A stretch of DNA of 64,000 nt from Leidyana gryllorum EB-2025a (GCA_048772705.1 JBLWGC010000036.1:248001-312000); one strand, 5' to 3'. Shown: positions 51,383 to 63,443, numbered from the stretch's first letter. Numbers and translations: made by a program. Notes: generated from the sequence alone by a model not told the origin.

Positions 51383-52956
51383 ATGGGAAACGCTAACAGT
51401 AACCTGTGCTCTGGTCCCGTTGAGACGGCCCAGCCTCTTGATGCCGTTGTCGTCCCGACCGAGGAAGAAATTCAGACTTATGTATCTGAAGTGAAGCAGG
51501 TTGTGGAGGACACCGTTGAGTCTCCTGAGGCCCGGTTTGAGGTGAGTTGCGGCGCCGAAGAGGTTTATGAGTTGATGTTCTTTCGCAGCGTTACATCAAA
51601 GCTTTCAAGCCAGATCACGAGCGGTTGCGGGTGTGCACCCAGAGCTTTGTGGAGGAGCTGGAGTTAGGGTTGGCTAACCACAAGGCGGTCAAGATGGGTC
51701 AGAAGCCAGAAGAGTGCTCCTTTAAGTGCCTGGACAGTTTCGTACCTCGTGCCCCGTCCGGAGATGAGAGTGGTGTCTACTACGCGCTCGACTTTGGTGG
51801 CAGCAACTTCAGAGTTGTTCGGGTTGCTATGGACCACGGAAGATTCAAAATCAGTGCAAAGAAGGCTTCATTGTCCGACTGCGACACTGGTCATCCCAGA
51901 GGTGTCTTGGACCCTAAGGCTACTGCCACGCAGATGTTCAATTTTTTCGCTCAAACATGCGAAGAATTTCTGCGCGAATCTGGTGATATGGACAAGGGTC
52001 TTGAGTTCGCTGTCGGTTTCACTTTCTCCTACCCGGTTAACTCACGTCGTCTGGACAGCGGTGATCTGATGGTTTGGACGAAGGGTTTCGAGACTGGCCG
52101 CGACACTAACGACCCAGTGGAAGGTTGCGATGTTGGTGAACTGCTCAACCAAGCCTTCGCACGCCGCGCCCTTCCGTTGAAGGTTAACTGCGTCTGTAAT
52201 GACACTGTCGGCACTCTGATCTCGTGCGCTTACAGCTTACCTCGTGAACAGCCTCCGTGCGCCATTGGTTTGATCTTGGGTACCGGTATGAACGCCTGCT
52301 ATTTGGATGAGCGTGCCAACGACTGGGGCTATGTGAGTAAAATCATCAACATTGAATGCGGCAACTTCAACCGTGACACTCTGCCTCGAACCAACGTCGA
52401 CTTTGAGTTGGATTTCGACGATGTTGGAGGCCGTGGTCGTCAACACCTTGAAAAGATGTGCTCCGGAGCTTATCTGGGCGATCTGTGCCGTCGCATTTGC
52501 GTCAAAGTCTTCCAATATAAAGCCCCTCCTCGCATGTGGCAACGTGATAGCTTCACCTCCGAAGATGCTTCCACTATAATTAGCGACAAGTCCGAGGAAA
52601 TGATTGTTGTCCAGCGGAAGACTCAGGAGCGATGGAATCACACCTTCAACAAGACAGAATTGGAATGGATCAAAGCTATTTGCAGTGTAGTTTTTGAGAG
52701 GGCGGCGGCTATGGCTGCTGTTATCATCGCTGCTACCGCCCTTAAATCTGGCCGTCTGCAGGAAGCTATGGGTGGTGTTACCGCTGGTATCGATGGTTCT
52801 ATCTACAAATGTAATCCATTCCTGCGCGATGACCTGCGAAGATATCTCAACATTATCTTGGGAGAAACTCAGGCCAACCTGGTGAACGTTGCCTTTGCCG
52901 ATGACGGTTCTGGTTTGGGAGCTGCTATTGTCGCAGCGGTCGCTGACGCCAACTAG
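51383..52956 (+). CDS. HK: Hexokinase with N-terminal acylation motif
   Basis: ATP-dependent phosphorylation of glucose and related hexoses. Exons 51383-51541 and 51589-52956 give 508 residues. Seen: phosphate-1 loop YALDFGGSNFRVV, sugar-binding GFTFSYPV and WTKGFE, catalytic Asp in NDTVGTL, phosphate-2 LILGTGMNACY, IIN-IECGNF, and a C-terminal DDGSGLGAA adenosine loop. The start MGNANSNLC (Gly2, Ser6, Cys9) fits N-myristoylation plus palmitoylation, so membrane attachment is predicted. The AG-ATG context is preceded by a pyrimidine-rich CTCTTACTAAG. The frame upstream (51368) lacks an ATG. Codon use is more regular than in neighbours, as expected of a highly expressed gene. Confidence 0.95.
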
Positions 52957-53656
52957 AATGATTAACTCAGCCTGTCCTACTTTTTCTGACCTCCCAACCC
53001 ATTCCCCCATATTTTCTATCTGCGTGGGTGAACTGCCCCCCCTCGAATCGAACTAATACTGATTGACTGTAGAATGTCCAGTAGAGTTTCTACGCGTCTG
53101 GTGAATACCTGAACGACAACGCACCGTGCTCAGAGGTGACGTTACACCTACCATTCCAAAAGTCCGAGCTAGGGATCTAACCGTAGAGCCGATCCTTACC
53201 AAGCACGCTCCGTTTTTATCCCGAAGTCGCGGGTCCTTTGGCCATCCATGTAACGTGCTTGGCAGAAGTAGTCGTCTAATCCAGTAAAAGGCTTCGACGA
53301 CTGCTTGATGACCTCTGAAGTCTCACAAGTAACTCTCACTACGTTAGGGACTGGAGTTGGGGTAGATTCAGTGAGTAACTGCACTCGAGTACGATCTGGC
53401 TTGTCAAGCAAACGCACTTTGTGTGTTGGACAGGATGCAGCCCCGAACCTTCGTGGAGTCGGTGTGCCACGAAGTATGTGAAAGTCTATCACTGAATAAC
53501 TGTGTGGAGGTAAGTTAGAATGTATGGCTGTGCTATAGGGATTGCGGAATCGTTTGATGTCTATACACCGAATCGCGCTGTCAATGTTGAAGGAGCATTA
53601 GACACAGCAATTGCTGTGACGCTCGCAAACAAAAAAGACAAGGGATCAATAGTCAA
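52957..53656. other. Convergent spacer with one doubtful minus-strand reading frame
   Basis: 700 bases between the hexokinase stop and the stop of the converging coiled-coil gene. On the minus strand 53492-53196 stays open for 98 codons but has no ATG, and could extend by an intron to a stop near 53093. The translation shows no recognisable motif. I do not call it a gene. No tRNA or repeat was found here. Confidence 0.5.
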
Positions 53657-56600
53657 TCAGTCGGTGCCGAGCTTCGCCCTTTTGGACTCTGACATGCGCG
53701 AGCTGTCCATCTTGCGCTTGTTGGACGTGTCGGAGACAACGCCGTGCCTCCAGCCAGGCGACACTGCTTCTTCACCTACCGTGGAGGTACGGGTAACCTG
53801 TCGTGAGGAAGTTTGAGAGAGTACGGAGAGGCGGTGGGTGAGCCGCGCAGCTTTGCTGGGGCTTTGAGCAGCGAGCATCTCCATATGGGCTTGGCGAACG
53901 GTTTCCATCTCTTTGTCAATATCAGCCAGAGTGTTGTCAAGTCCTGAAATACGTCCACCTCTGACGCCGAAAGAGGTACGGATCACTGTTCGTCCGAGAG
54001 GTTCATCGTTGGTGGTGCTCAACGTGTTCGACATTTGGTCGCGAAGTTTGGCAGCGGCACTTTGGCTTTCAGCGATTTCGCGCAGACTACGTTGCTGTTC
54101 CTGCAGCAGAGCATTCAGCGTGCTGCACAAACCATTGGCGTCCTTCCTCGATCGCGATAGACGATTGAACATCGTTTCGATGGTGCCAATCATGGTTGCC
54201 CACTCCTCGTTGCCAGTTCCCAGTCCATCTTCGAGGCCTTCAGGAGTGATACCATTCTCAGCCATAATACGCTTAATGGTAGCGGATAAATCAGCAATGT
54301 CAGCTTCTTTATTGCTCAGTTCAGAAGTAACTTTGTCTGTGGGAGAAGGGTAATTGATGTGTGTGTAAGAGCGAGTGGCGGTTGTGGCTTACCGATTTCA
54401 ACCCGTAATCGATCTTGGGCAGCCATACTGAGTTTCAACTTTGCTTCAATCCTCCGAACTTCGTTGTCCTTTTCGTCAGCCAATTCAGCAACAAGGAGTT
54501 GATGTTCACTGATCTTGTTGTTGAGCTCTGTGACCATACGTGTAACTCGTTCGGAGTCTACTGCTTGAGCTTCTGCCAATTCCTGGCGCAGTCGATCGAG
54601 CTCGGCCTGCAGCTTATTCTGCATATCGCGTAGTCCTCTGTTTTCACTCAGCAGCGCGTCCCGTTCGGCTTCAAACTGCAGACGCTGAGAATCGATGTGT
54701 TGCTGATGATTCCGCTGCAAGTCCTGTCTGAGATCCACAAGTTCCTGTTGCAGGCGGAACACTTCACCCTCGCGGTCGTCCAGAGAGGCGACCAACTGCT
54801 TCATGTCCATATCATATTGGAATGTGCGGCTCCGGAACTCAGTCTCGAAGGCGCTCAAAGTCTCGAAAACCGTAGTGTACGCGTGATCATGGCCTCCGGC
54901 GGGGGCGGACGACAATTTGTGGCGCAGATCTTCGAACATTTTGTTGAGTTGTGACTCTAACTCTGCATTACGCTTCAGCGCTCTGCCCAACTCATCGTTT
55001 GTTCGAGTGAGGTCATTCAATTGTTTGTCACGGCGTGTGATCTCGGCTGCCAAAGTCTGCCTTTGCTTTCGCAGACTCTCTTCCAAGATGGAACATTCGT
55101 CGGCCAACGTCTGACGCTCGCCGCGAAGGGATTGTAGTTGGAAACGGAGCTGCTCCTTCTCGCCGTCCTGAATGGGTCGGGCTGTTCGGAAGGACTGCAG
55201 GTTGCCTTCAAGCTGCTCGATCTTCTCCTGTCGCTCAGTGACTTGGCCTTTGAGATGGTCAATCTCGGCAGCCAGGCGCTTCTGCTCTGCAGCGGCTCGG
55301 GCGCTCTCGAGGTCAGACACTGAGGCCGCGGGAGTTTGTCGATAGGTTTGTGCCAGAGTCTGCAGTTCGCTCAGTCTCTCCATCAATCCCGCCTTCCAGT
55401 CTCGTCGGCCCTCTGACATTCTATGGGGCCTCTTCTGGAGCACTTGTAGACGTTTGCGTTCGTTTTCCAACTCATCACTCAACGCCTTCTTTTGTGCTTC
55501 CGATCGGGCCAGTCTGGGTGAGAGTGATATTTTCGATCGATCAATGTGTGAATAAGAGAATACTTACTGCGCCGTGAGATCGATTATTTGCCTATCCAAG
55601 TCCGCTTTCTCGACCTCTGAAAGACCCGTGGGGTTCTGGGAACGCGACTGGAGTGCGGTCAGCTCGCGAGTCATTGCGTTGACTCTGGCTTCCATATCGA
55701 GCTTCTGACGACGAGTCTTGGCGACCTCCTCCATATGGATACGCAGTTCGTTGTGGAACTTCTCTGACATATCTGCTATCATTGCCTCGAGCTCCTCGTT
55801 ACGCTTGAGCATCCGTCGGAGGTCATCGTGATCCTCTGTCGCCGGACCCTTTTGACTGCGGATCATACTGCGAAGCTCCTCGACTTGACGGGTGGTACTC
55901 TTCTCATAGTCCTGGTACTGCCGAGTCATTTGCACCAGAGCCGCTTCCTTCTCCTCGATTGCAGCCTGCAGCTGGTTTACACTCCTCCCGAGTTTCAGCT
56001 GTTCGTCCACCGCGGCATCACGATCCCGTTGGGCCTGAGCTAACGCGGACTTGAGGCTTTCGACTTCCTTCTGCAGGTCTGATGTTGCGTGCGCGACCAG
56101 TCCCTCCAGACTGCGTTTGAGGTCTGCGATTCGCTCCGCTGTTTCCTGTTCGGCCTCGCGGCGAACGGCTTCAACACGACTGCGAACCTCTTCGTCTTGT
56201 GCCTTCATAGCCTCCCGCATCCGTTCCAATGTACTCTGCAACTGTGTGTGGTTCCGTTGCGCTTCCTGGAGGGCGCGGTCCTGAGCCACCTTGAGTTCAT
56301 TCCACTCTCTCTCCTTCTGTCTGAGAACATTGGCGAACTCGGTGTCTTTGGCGGCCTCGGCAGCTCTGATACGCTCTTGGAGGTTGTCCTCTTGAGCTTT
56401 GAGCTCGCGGGCGTGCGCCTCACGAATATTGCGGATCAAAGCATCGTACTCCTTCTGCAACCGAGCGATCTCGCGGCGAGTCGAGTCAGTATTGGCAGTC
56501 AGAGCTTTCTCCAGGGCGACCTGGAAACTCTCCCCAGCACCGGTCTGGAGGCTCGAGCCTTCAACCCGGCGCCGTCTCTCCACTTCCGACTCCGCGGCTT

Positions 56601-58445
56601 GCAGACGGCGCTTAGTGTCTCTCAAGGTACCCTCCAGGAGTTTGAGGTCGTTCTCTTGCGTTTTGACTCTCTGCTCGGCGTTGCGTAGTTCCGAGGTCGT
56701 GGCTTGCAGGTCTGCCCGCAGACGGCGGACCACAGGCGCGTCATCGCCCACTGCAGCAGACAACTTGTCGGTGAAGCTCGCCAGGAGACGTTCTAATTCA
56801 GAGTTGCGTTGCAACAGAGACTCGGCTCTTTTGTGGATGCCTTGAAGTGATGTAATCTGTTCCTTCAAACGCTTAAGAGACTCCTCCGAGTGGTCTTTCT
56901 CGATTTGGCGTCTCTCTTCGCTCTCTGCCAGAGACACTTTGAGGTGTTCAATCTCCGCTTTGGTTCTATCGACGTCAGTAATGCGGAGTCGGAGTTCGTC
57001 GTTCTGCTTGCGGAGCGTATCGAGATTCTCCTCAGCCCTGCGCCAATTGGCCTCAGCCACTTGAAGTTCAGCTTGTAGGCGGGCAGCTCCTTGTGCCCGT
57101 GTTTGGCCCTCGTTATTGGCTTCTTTGAGCTTCAGTTTCATATCTTCGAGCAGTCTCTCGTGTCGCTCAGCTGACATCCGCAATTCCTCCTCCAGATCGT
57201 TGTTCTGCTCCAACAAGCCTTTAAGCTCAACCGACACGCCGGCAATGTTGTTCATGTGCGCTTGGCGCTCCTTTGACAGCTTTTCCAGAGCCATCCGCTC
57301 TCTCTCGATGATTCCTTTGAGCTCTTTGAGCTCAACATCAGCTCCGGAAAGCTCAGACCTGAGGGTGTTCAATAATTGTTACAGAGGGGCTGAGGTACCT
57401 TAGTTTGACTATTATGGACTCTTTCTCGGCAATACTTCGTCGCAGTTGTAAGATATCGTCGGTGACACGTGACGACTGCTGAGCATCTCTAAGCTCAGTT
57501 TCCAATGATAATATGCGTGAAGTGTACGTATCAGCCCGTTGATTGGCGTTGTTGAGTTCATCGTGTGCTTTACGACGTAAATCTCTCTCCTTTTGAAGCA
57601 TTGCGTCAGCTTCGTCTTGTACAGATGCGATCAACATTTCGAGTTCGGAGTTGCGCTTGAGTAACTCTTGAGCATGTTGTTGGGTGCCTTCCAAAGACTC
57701 AATAGTTTGACGACGCATCTCTAATTCGGCTTCATTGGCAGCCAATTGGCGCTTCAGATTCTCTAACTCTTCTACGTGCCCCCGCACAGCCTCCTTGGTT
57801 TCTCTTACCCTGCAGAAACAGCCGATGGAGACGGGCAACATTTGAACGGGGGCACCAATTAGGGGAGGGAAACATATCGTGTGATGGACACTGTGTGGTG
57901 AGACGCTGGTGGGTGAGCTCAGAAAAGTCATAGCGACCCCCGTTACTCCGCATCCAGATATCATTATTGGGATAAGAAGTGTTAGACACGCAATTCAAGT
58001 TTGAGGAAGGTATACCTTTGATTCAGACGATCATCTTGGTGTTGACTACTAGAGCGATAACGATGGGTGCTGGAGGATCGTTTGAAGAAGTTTACGACAC
58101 TGCTCAGCCGGCTGGGACGTTCAGGCAAAGGCGTGTCGATACTCGGACGGAAGTCGGGTGGGGAAGGCATTCCGACACTTGAACTGGCACTCCATTCTCG
58201 TGAGGCGCCCACCCCCGTAGTTTCACAGGGAGCGGCCGTGGAGACTGCGGACCGACGGGTATGGAATTGGTCGGCACGGACTGAGACTCACTGATAGACG
58301 CGTTGACAGAGGCGGTCGGGGAGACTGTGAAAGCCTTCTTGGCAGGCTGGTCAACATCACCCTCCCGGCGTGGGGTGCTCTGTTCCACTCGAACCCGTTG
58401 TGTAAACTGCTCATCGATAAAGAGTCTATTGATGGGCGTTGCCAT
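53657..58445 (-). CDS. Coiled-coil protein with recurring LKRNxELE motif, 1461 residues
   Basis: Exons 58445-58292, 58244-58016, 57809-57399, 57358-55568, 55513-54393 and 54336-53657 join in frame. A Ser/Pro-rich, basic head (about 125 residues) is followed by roughly 1150 residues of continuous coiled coil and a Ser/Arg/Lys-rich tail (KRKMDSSRMSESKRAKLG). A short motif, LLKRNSELE or a close variant, recurs near 57664, 56817, 55812 and 54981. Intron 2 (58015-57810) is longer than usual and could hide a small exon. Role unknown; a cytoskeletal or centrosomal filament is possible. It begins 89 bases after the stop of the related-looking coiled-coil gene upstream. Confidence 0.78.
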
Positions 58446-58534
58446 GATGACAAAGCAAATTTATGAGGTTGGCTCTGCGATGGCGGTGTGGACTAAGTGG
58501 GTGCTCAGTGTCTCCAAACCCTATTTTGGGGGTG

Positions 58535-60476
58535 TCAGCCGACGGGTTGTGGTGAAGAAGAGTTTTTCTTGAGTGAATGGCTGACGCGTCTCCGCAATTC
58601 TGCCTCCGTTATGGGCACGTTATACTGCCAAAGTTGTTCCAGACACTCAGAAAGGACTACTCTCTCAAACTGCTCAACTTCTCGAGCTACTTGAGACTTG
58701 ACACTCTGCACACTCATGTTGGCTGTGGCCTGAGACTCTTTAACAGCCGACTGAAGCTGCTGAATCTGAGCTCGGAGCTCCTGATGGGTTTGATCCGCCC
58801 TGGCAGCAACGCGTGCGTTGAAATCTTGTTGATCTTTCAAGAGTTTGTCTTGCAGTTCTCGACTGTTTCAAAGGTGTCTATGTGCCCCTCTTTAGCATCA
58901 AAGCGACTCACCATCTGTCTTTCAATGCCTTCTTCTCATCCTCCGCGCGTGCCTGAGCCCTATCGGCGAGATATTTGTACCCATCGAGCAGATCGGCCAT
59001 CTTCTTCTTGCTTTCGGCCTCGAATTTTCTGCAAGCCTCATCTGCGACCCTCCTACATTCTGCCATCTTCTTCTCTGCCAGGTTTCGTGCCTTCTTGGCG
59101 GCACCTGTGGCGTCTGCCGCAACTCGGGCATATTGCCTGCGGAAACGTTATATATCATTCGCACACACACGAGTGTATTGATTGCCTCACTTTATGATGT
59201 GGTCTACTTGCTCCAGCGTTTCGGCGCGGGTTTGATTCATTTTGTCGGGAATGGATGCACGCACTCCCTCCAGTTGTTTTTCATACATCTTCTGCATTTT
59301 GTCTCGCTTGCAGGCTTCCGCTCTCAAGAGCCCGGCCAGATGAGCTTCGCGAATCGTTTCCTCCTCGTCGTCCGCTTGGCAGCCGTGGGCACCACATGGT
59401 TCCTGATTTCCGTCTTCCAGCAGATTCTCCCCCCCCAACCCCTGTAGGCTGGCATACTGTTCGAGTTGTCCCTGAAGTACGTTGCCTCTGTGGCGTTCCA
59501 TCGCCAGTTGCTGCGCCAGCTGGCTGATGGTGCGCTTTAGCTTTTGTGTCTGGAACTCGCCACACGGAAGTCCCTGGTTCCCAAGTGCGTTCAAGTCAGG
59601 CGAGATTTCCACAGTTCGATTCTCCCCGGGCCAAAGAACGGGGCAGACTTCAACTGGTCTCCGATTTCTGTGTCGCCTCTCTCTACGAGCCGCCGCCGCC
59701 GGACGTGGAGAGGACTCACGCGAGGGCGTGGGTCCTGACGGTGGAGTCTGTTCGGGCCGACGTCGACGCGTCCGGGGTGTACGCGAGGCTCGGGAGGACG
59801 GGGGCGGGGATTCTGCTGTACTGAGGTTGGAGGGCGAGCCTGTTGGACTCATGGTGGGAGACGGGGGAGGTCCCTGCTTGGACATTGCGCGTTTTGCCTT
59901 GGCAACCATTGATTTTGAGGGCACGGCAGAAGGCTGGCGCTGATTGGGAACCATGGACGGTTGGCGAGTGGGGACCATGGAGGGCTGCCGGTCTACTACC
60001 ATCGAGGGGGACCGACTCGGTGGCCGAGCTGCCATGGAGGGTTGTCTCGGTGGAGGACCCATTGACGGTTGCCTTGGGGAAGCTGCCATGGAGGGCGCTC
60101 TCGACCCCATTGGGGAAGGAGCGACCGAGGGAGATCTGACAGGCGGTCTTGAGGCGCCCACGCCGCCTGGGGGAGCCGGTGGATGGTATCCGGCTCCCGT
60201 TACTTTCTGAGGATAAACCGAGCCGCCGCCCGGACGACTCGGAGACATTGAGAATTGTCTGCCAATACGCTTCGAGCCTAAACTCTTGGCCATGGACGCT
60301 CTCATCGGTGTCGTGGGAGTTGCAGGGGGGCTTCTTGCAGTTTGTGGTGCACGACGTCCAGGCAATGTAGACCGCGAAGCAAGTGCCTGGAGGGGCAAAG
60401 GACTACCTTGATACCCAGATACCTTCTTTGATAGTGTAGACCCCCTAGGCAAAGACCCGCCGTGTTTCGTCTCCAT
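58535..60476 (-). CDS. Basic PSM-repeat and coiled-coil protein, 612 residues
   Basis: Exons 60476-59191, 59136-58912 and 58862-58535. The N-terminal 260 residues are basic and disordered, with at least seven copies of an RQPSM-like unit (RQPSMGPP, RQPSMAAR, RQPSMVPT, RQPSMVPN) that could be phosphorylated or bind microtubules. The C-terminal part is alpha-helical coiled coil (AEKKMAECRRVADEACRKFE). No catalytic domain and no membrane segment. It starts only 33 bases after the stop of the hexokinase-like gene on the same strand. Confidence 0.75.
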
Positions 60477-60509
60477 TCTTCAGTCGCACCCGCATGCACC
60501 CTGGACAAA

Positions 60510-62363
60510 TCAATTGCCGCCCTTAACGAGGCAAGTCAGGATTGCGGTGCCATGGATGACTACGTCTTCGGCGGAGAAGAGATGAATCATCGCAGACTTG
60601 TCGTCTCCGAGAATGACTCTCAAATACTTTCTGATCTGCACAAACAGGGTGAGAGTGGCAGTGATAGGGATCGGTGCCGAAGCGGTGTGGTCAAATTCGA
60701 GTGAATGAGTGAGGGACGGGGGACGGGGGGGGGAAGGGGGTTGAGAGACGCTCAGACGAAATGCCCACTTACAATATTCTGGAACCAGGGATGGCGTATG
60801 TGGGGGGCATTGTCGAGAACAACACTGGTTCCGGTGTTGGCAAGCCGTCCAGTGCGTTTGGCAAGTGCGGCTATGGCCGCAGCAGCTAACGCTGCGGCTC
60901 TTTCGAACACCAGAGCACAGAGTGTTTTCAACAGACTCCTGGACTGAAAGTCAACATCCCAATCCCAGAGGCAGTAGAATATTCTATAGGTGACAATGAG
61001 ATCTGGGGTCTCATCAGTCGCACACAGTAATGCCAGTTGAGTGGGGAGAGAGTCCGGGTGCCAGGCTAACGGAGGCATTTGGGAAGTCCATATTCGTTGG
61101 ATAGCATATCGAATTATCTCGCCCAAGTATAGGCCACCAATCATTTTCTCCAGCAATCGCTGACCTTTGGCAGAACTGTCCGCCAGATCGACACAATGGT
61201 CGGCATCCGTCATTCGCAGTCCCCGGACGAATTCGCCAATTTCACTGTTCACGATTACCCCTGTGTAGCCATAGCTCGCTGCGCGAGGCTCGACGTAGGC
61301 CCCGTTGGCACCACTACCCATCAGGAAAGACATGTAACACTGAGGCAAGTCGGGGGGCGAAGTCAGCCAGCCGCTTAACAAGGCACATATCTGCGACGCG
61401 AACTGGAGCGGCCGCGGACAACCGACTTACCACGTCAGTAGTCACGCCCACCACCTCTCCGGATATTCCTCTGCGACGCAAAGCGCTTTCCATTAGAATT
61501 CCAATATCACACCCTTCCACTGGATCGGGGCATTTTCGTCCCGTCTCGAATCCCTGCAGAATTGGGGGGGGGACAGATAATGTTCGATCGAGCGAGCGTC
61601 AATTGAAGGATGTCTCCTTCTATTCCCGCTAGCCGCCCTTTCGGCTTCTCCCCTTTCGGTACCCACCTTTATCCACTTTGGCATTATTGCCCATTTGAGG
61701 CCAGACTGGTAAATGGGGAAGGCTATGGAAACTCCCACAGGCATGTCGAGGACATGGCCTTGTACCTCGCTTTTCAGGAGTTCCTCCAATGTCCGAGCCA
61801 TCACATCAAAAAGATGTGAACTCGTTTCTGTTGCGTCCAAAAGTCCTCTGGGAGCTGAGCTCCGTTCAGATCTGAGATCTACTCGGTTCTTCGAGAGTGT
61901 CGTTTTCCCAGTTTCTTGGAAGACGGCTCGAGCTACTTGAATTGTCATATCTGAAAATTCGATACTGTATACAGTTCCTTGCTGATTGCGGTCGGGAAGT
62001 CTCTGAACGAACGAATCCTGCATCATCAGTATGTCAGGGTGGCCGTCTCCTTTGCTTCTGGCTCGAGCAGCCATTTCCATATCGACCGTCATCTCTTTGC
62101 TGATCTCGACAATGTGGGCGCAGTCCGGCATAAAATATGATACATAGCGCTGAGAGAATCTCGCAGATATATGAGAGACTCCTCGATCGCCCAGCCTTGT
62201 CTCTCACCTGAGCTCTCATGGAGATGGTCTCCGACACATTTGGTGGGATACTCCCATCTGGTCGTTGTAACTGTTTGCCATGGCTCTGTTTGGCCGTATT
62301 GCGCCCCTGCCGGCGTGATATGGCGCTCGGCTCAATGGAGATCTGTCCAATCAGTTCCGACAT
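60510..62363 (-). CDS. Divergent hexokinase-like protein, probable pseudoenzyme
   Basis: Exons 62363-62208, 62149-61667, 61553-61431, 61390-60773 and 60635-60510 give 501 residues that align end to end with the 51383 hexokinase. The first intron falls at the same place (before RYV versus RYI), so they are paralogues. Conserved: WIKGFETGR, DPVEGCDIG, a phosphate-2-like MGSGANGAY, ALVFERAAALAAA and the YLRVILGDDK end. Changed: the phosphate-1 loop reads SIEFSDMTIQVA instead of ALDFGGSNFRVV, the sugar loop is GVSIAFPI, and the catalytic Asp neighbourhood is TTDV instead of NDTV. The C-terminal adenosine loop is lost. All exons are open and splice sites intact, so it looks expressed, not decayed. 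Regulation or sugar sensing is an inference. Confidence 0.85.
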
Positions 62364-62437
62364 TCATTAGCGATTGATAGGAAAAATGGGTTTATGTTGA
62401 AGAAAAAGGATAAAAAATCGGTGTAATGTGACTCCTC

Positions 62438-63271
62438 TCACTCAGGCTTGGCCTTGAGGTACATGGTCAATTTGAGAGTCTGCTTCGGTGGGATGTTAAG
62501 ACGAGTCTTGGGGTCGTTGAGTCCATCAGCGCCCCACACAACCGGCTCGAAGCACACAAAGTTATGATCTGCAGCGCCATTGGGTTCAGACCAGATTTGG
62601 ATCCGTTGGTAGTAGTACTCCCCAGCCGGGCTCGGTTCTTCCTCAAACTTCATAGTGCCCAAGTTGGGGAATTTGATGGTTGCAGCTTTGCTAAATGCAA
62701 CATTGTAATCTGGGGTGGTTTCCTTGGTTTCCCAGTCCCAATCCGAGGTCTTGAAACCCTCAAAGTCCACCTCCAGTCCCTTCTTGTCTGCCTGCGCACA
62801 GGTGAAGTAGGGGTGAAGTCCTGGCTGCACCGGGAGCACTTTGTTCTCTTCTCGGTTCTCAAAGATGGCCTCGTGTTTGATCACTCCCTCCTCTACCAGA
62901 GTCGCGTTCATGGTGAACTTGAACTTGAAAGGGTACATCTTGAAGGTGTCGTCATTGTTCTCGATGTAGCAAGAGACACCGTCCTCCCGAGGCTGTTCGA
63001 CGTTCCACTTCATGTTGCGACCGAATCCGTGATGCGGCAATTTGGTACCCGTTTCCAGGAAGGTCTTGTCACCTCGGAGAGAGCTAAAGTTGGGAACCAT
63101 CAGGGGAAGACCGGCGCGCATCAAATTCTTGGTTTGGACTGGTCGGTAGAGTACCTCCCAGTTTTTCACCTTGAACCCAGTCACCAGACAACGCTCTGGC
63201 ATGACACGCATCTCAGTGTCCCCCTTACGGAACACCAACTCGCTGTCGAAAGCCTGCTCCTCGAACGACAT
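62438..63271 (-). CDS. Aldose 1-epimerase family, hexose-6-phosphate mutarotase-like
   Basis: Interconverts alpha and beta anomers, most likely of glucose 6-phosphate. Single exon, 277 residues, close to the usual length. The active-site histidines are visible in LPHHGFGRN (HGF(A/G)R motif) and GLHPYF, and the catalytic glutamate fits CFEPVVWG. Substrate (free sugar versus phosphate) is assigned only from overall resemblance to YeaD/YMR099C-type proteins. It lies 74 bases upstream of the hexokinase-like gene on the same strand. Confidence 0.88.
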   Translation of the reverse strand: MSFEEQAFDSELVFRKGDTEMRVMPERCLVTGFKVKNWEVLYRPVQTKNLMRAGLPLMVPNFSSLRGDKTFLETGTKLPHHGFGRNMKWNVEQPREDGVSCYIENNDDTFKMYPFKFKFTMNATLVEEGVIKHEAIFENREENKVLPVQPGLHPYFTCAQADKKGLEVDFEGFKTSDWDWETKETTPDYNVAFSKAATIKFPNLGTMKFEEEPSPAGEYYYQRIQIWSEPNGAADHNFVCFEPVVWGADGLNDPKTRLNIPPKQTLKLTMYLKAKPE

Positions 63272-63443
63272 TTGAACAACTCAAACAAAAAGTAGATTTA
63301 TTCAAAAGAGCCAACAAGTCTGTGCACCCGCGTTTGGGGCGGCAGCGGCGTCGTCGTCGTCCCCTCCGCACACAGATCGGGACATCCCTATTCTCGCTCC
63401 CCAGGTTTGATGGACACATCGTCGAGCAGTCAACATTGAAACG

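Noticed and set aside
53040-53110. A GTTCGATTCGA stretch on the minus strand resembling a tRNA T-loop
   Set aside because: No acceptor, D or anticodon stem can be folded around it.
53196-53492. 98-codon minus-strand frame
   Set aside because: No ATG, no recognisable motif and no convincing upstream exon; kept only as a note on the spacer.
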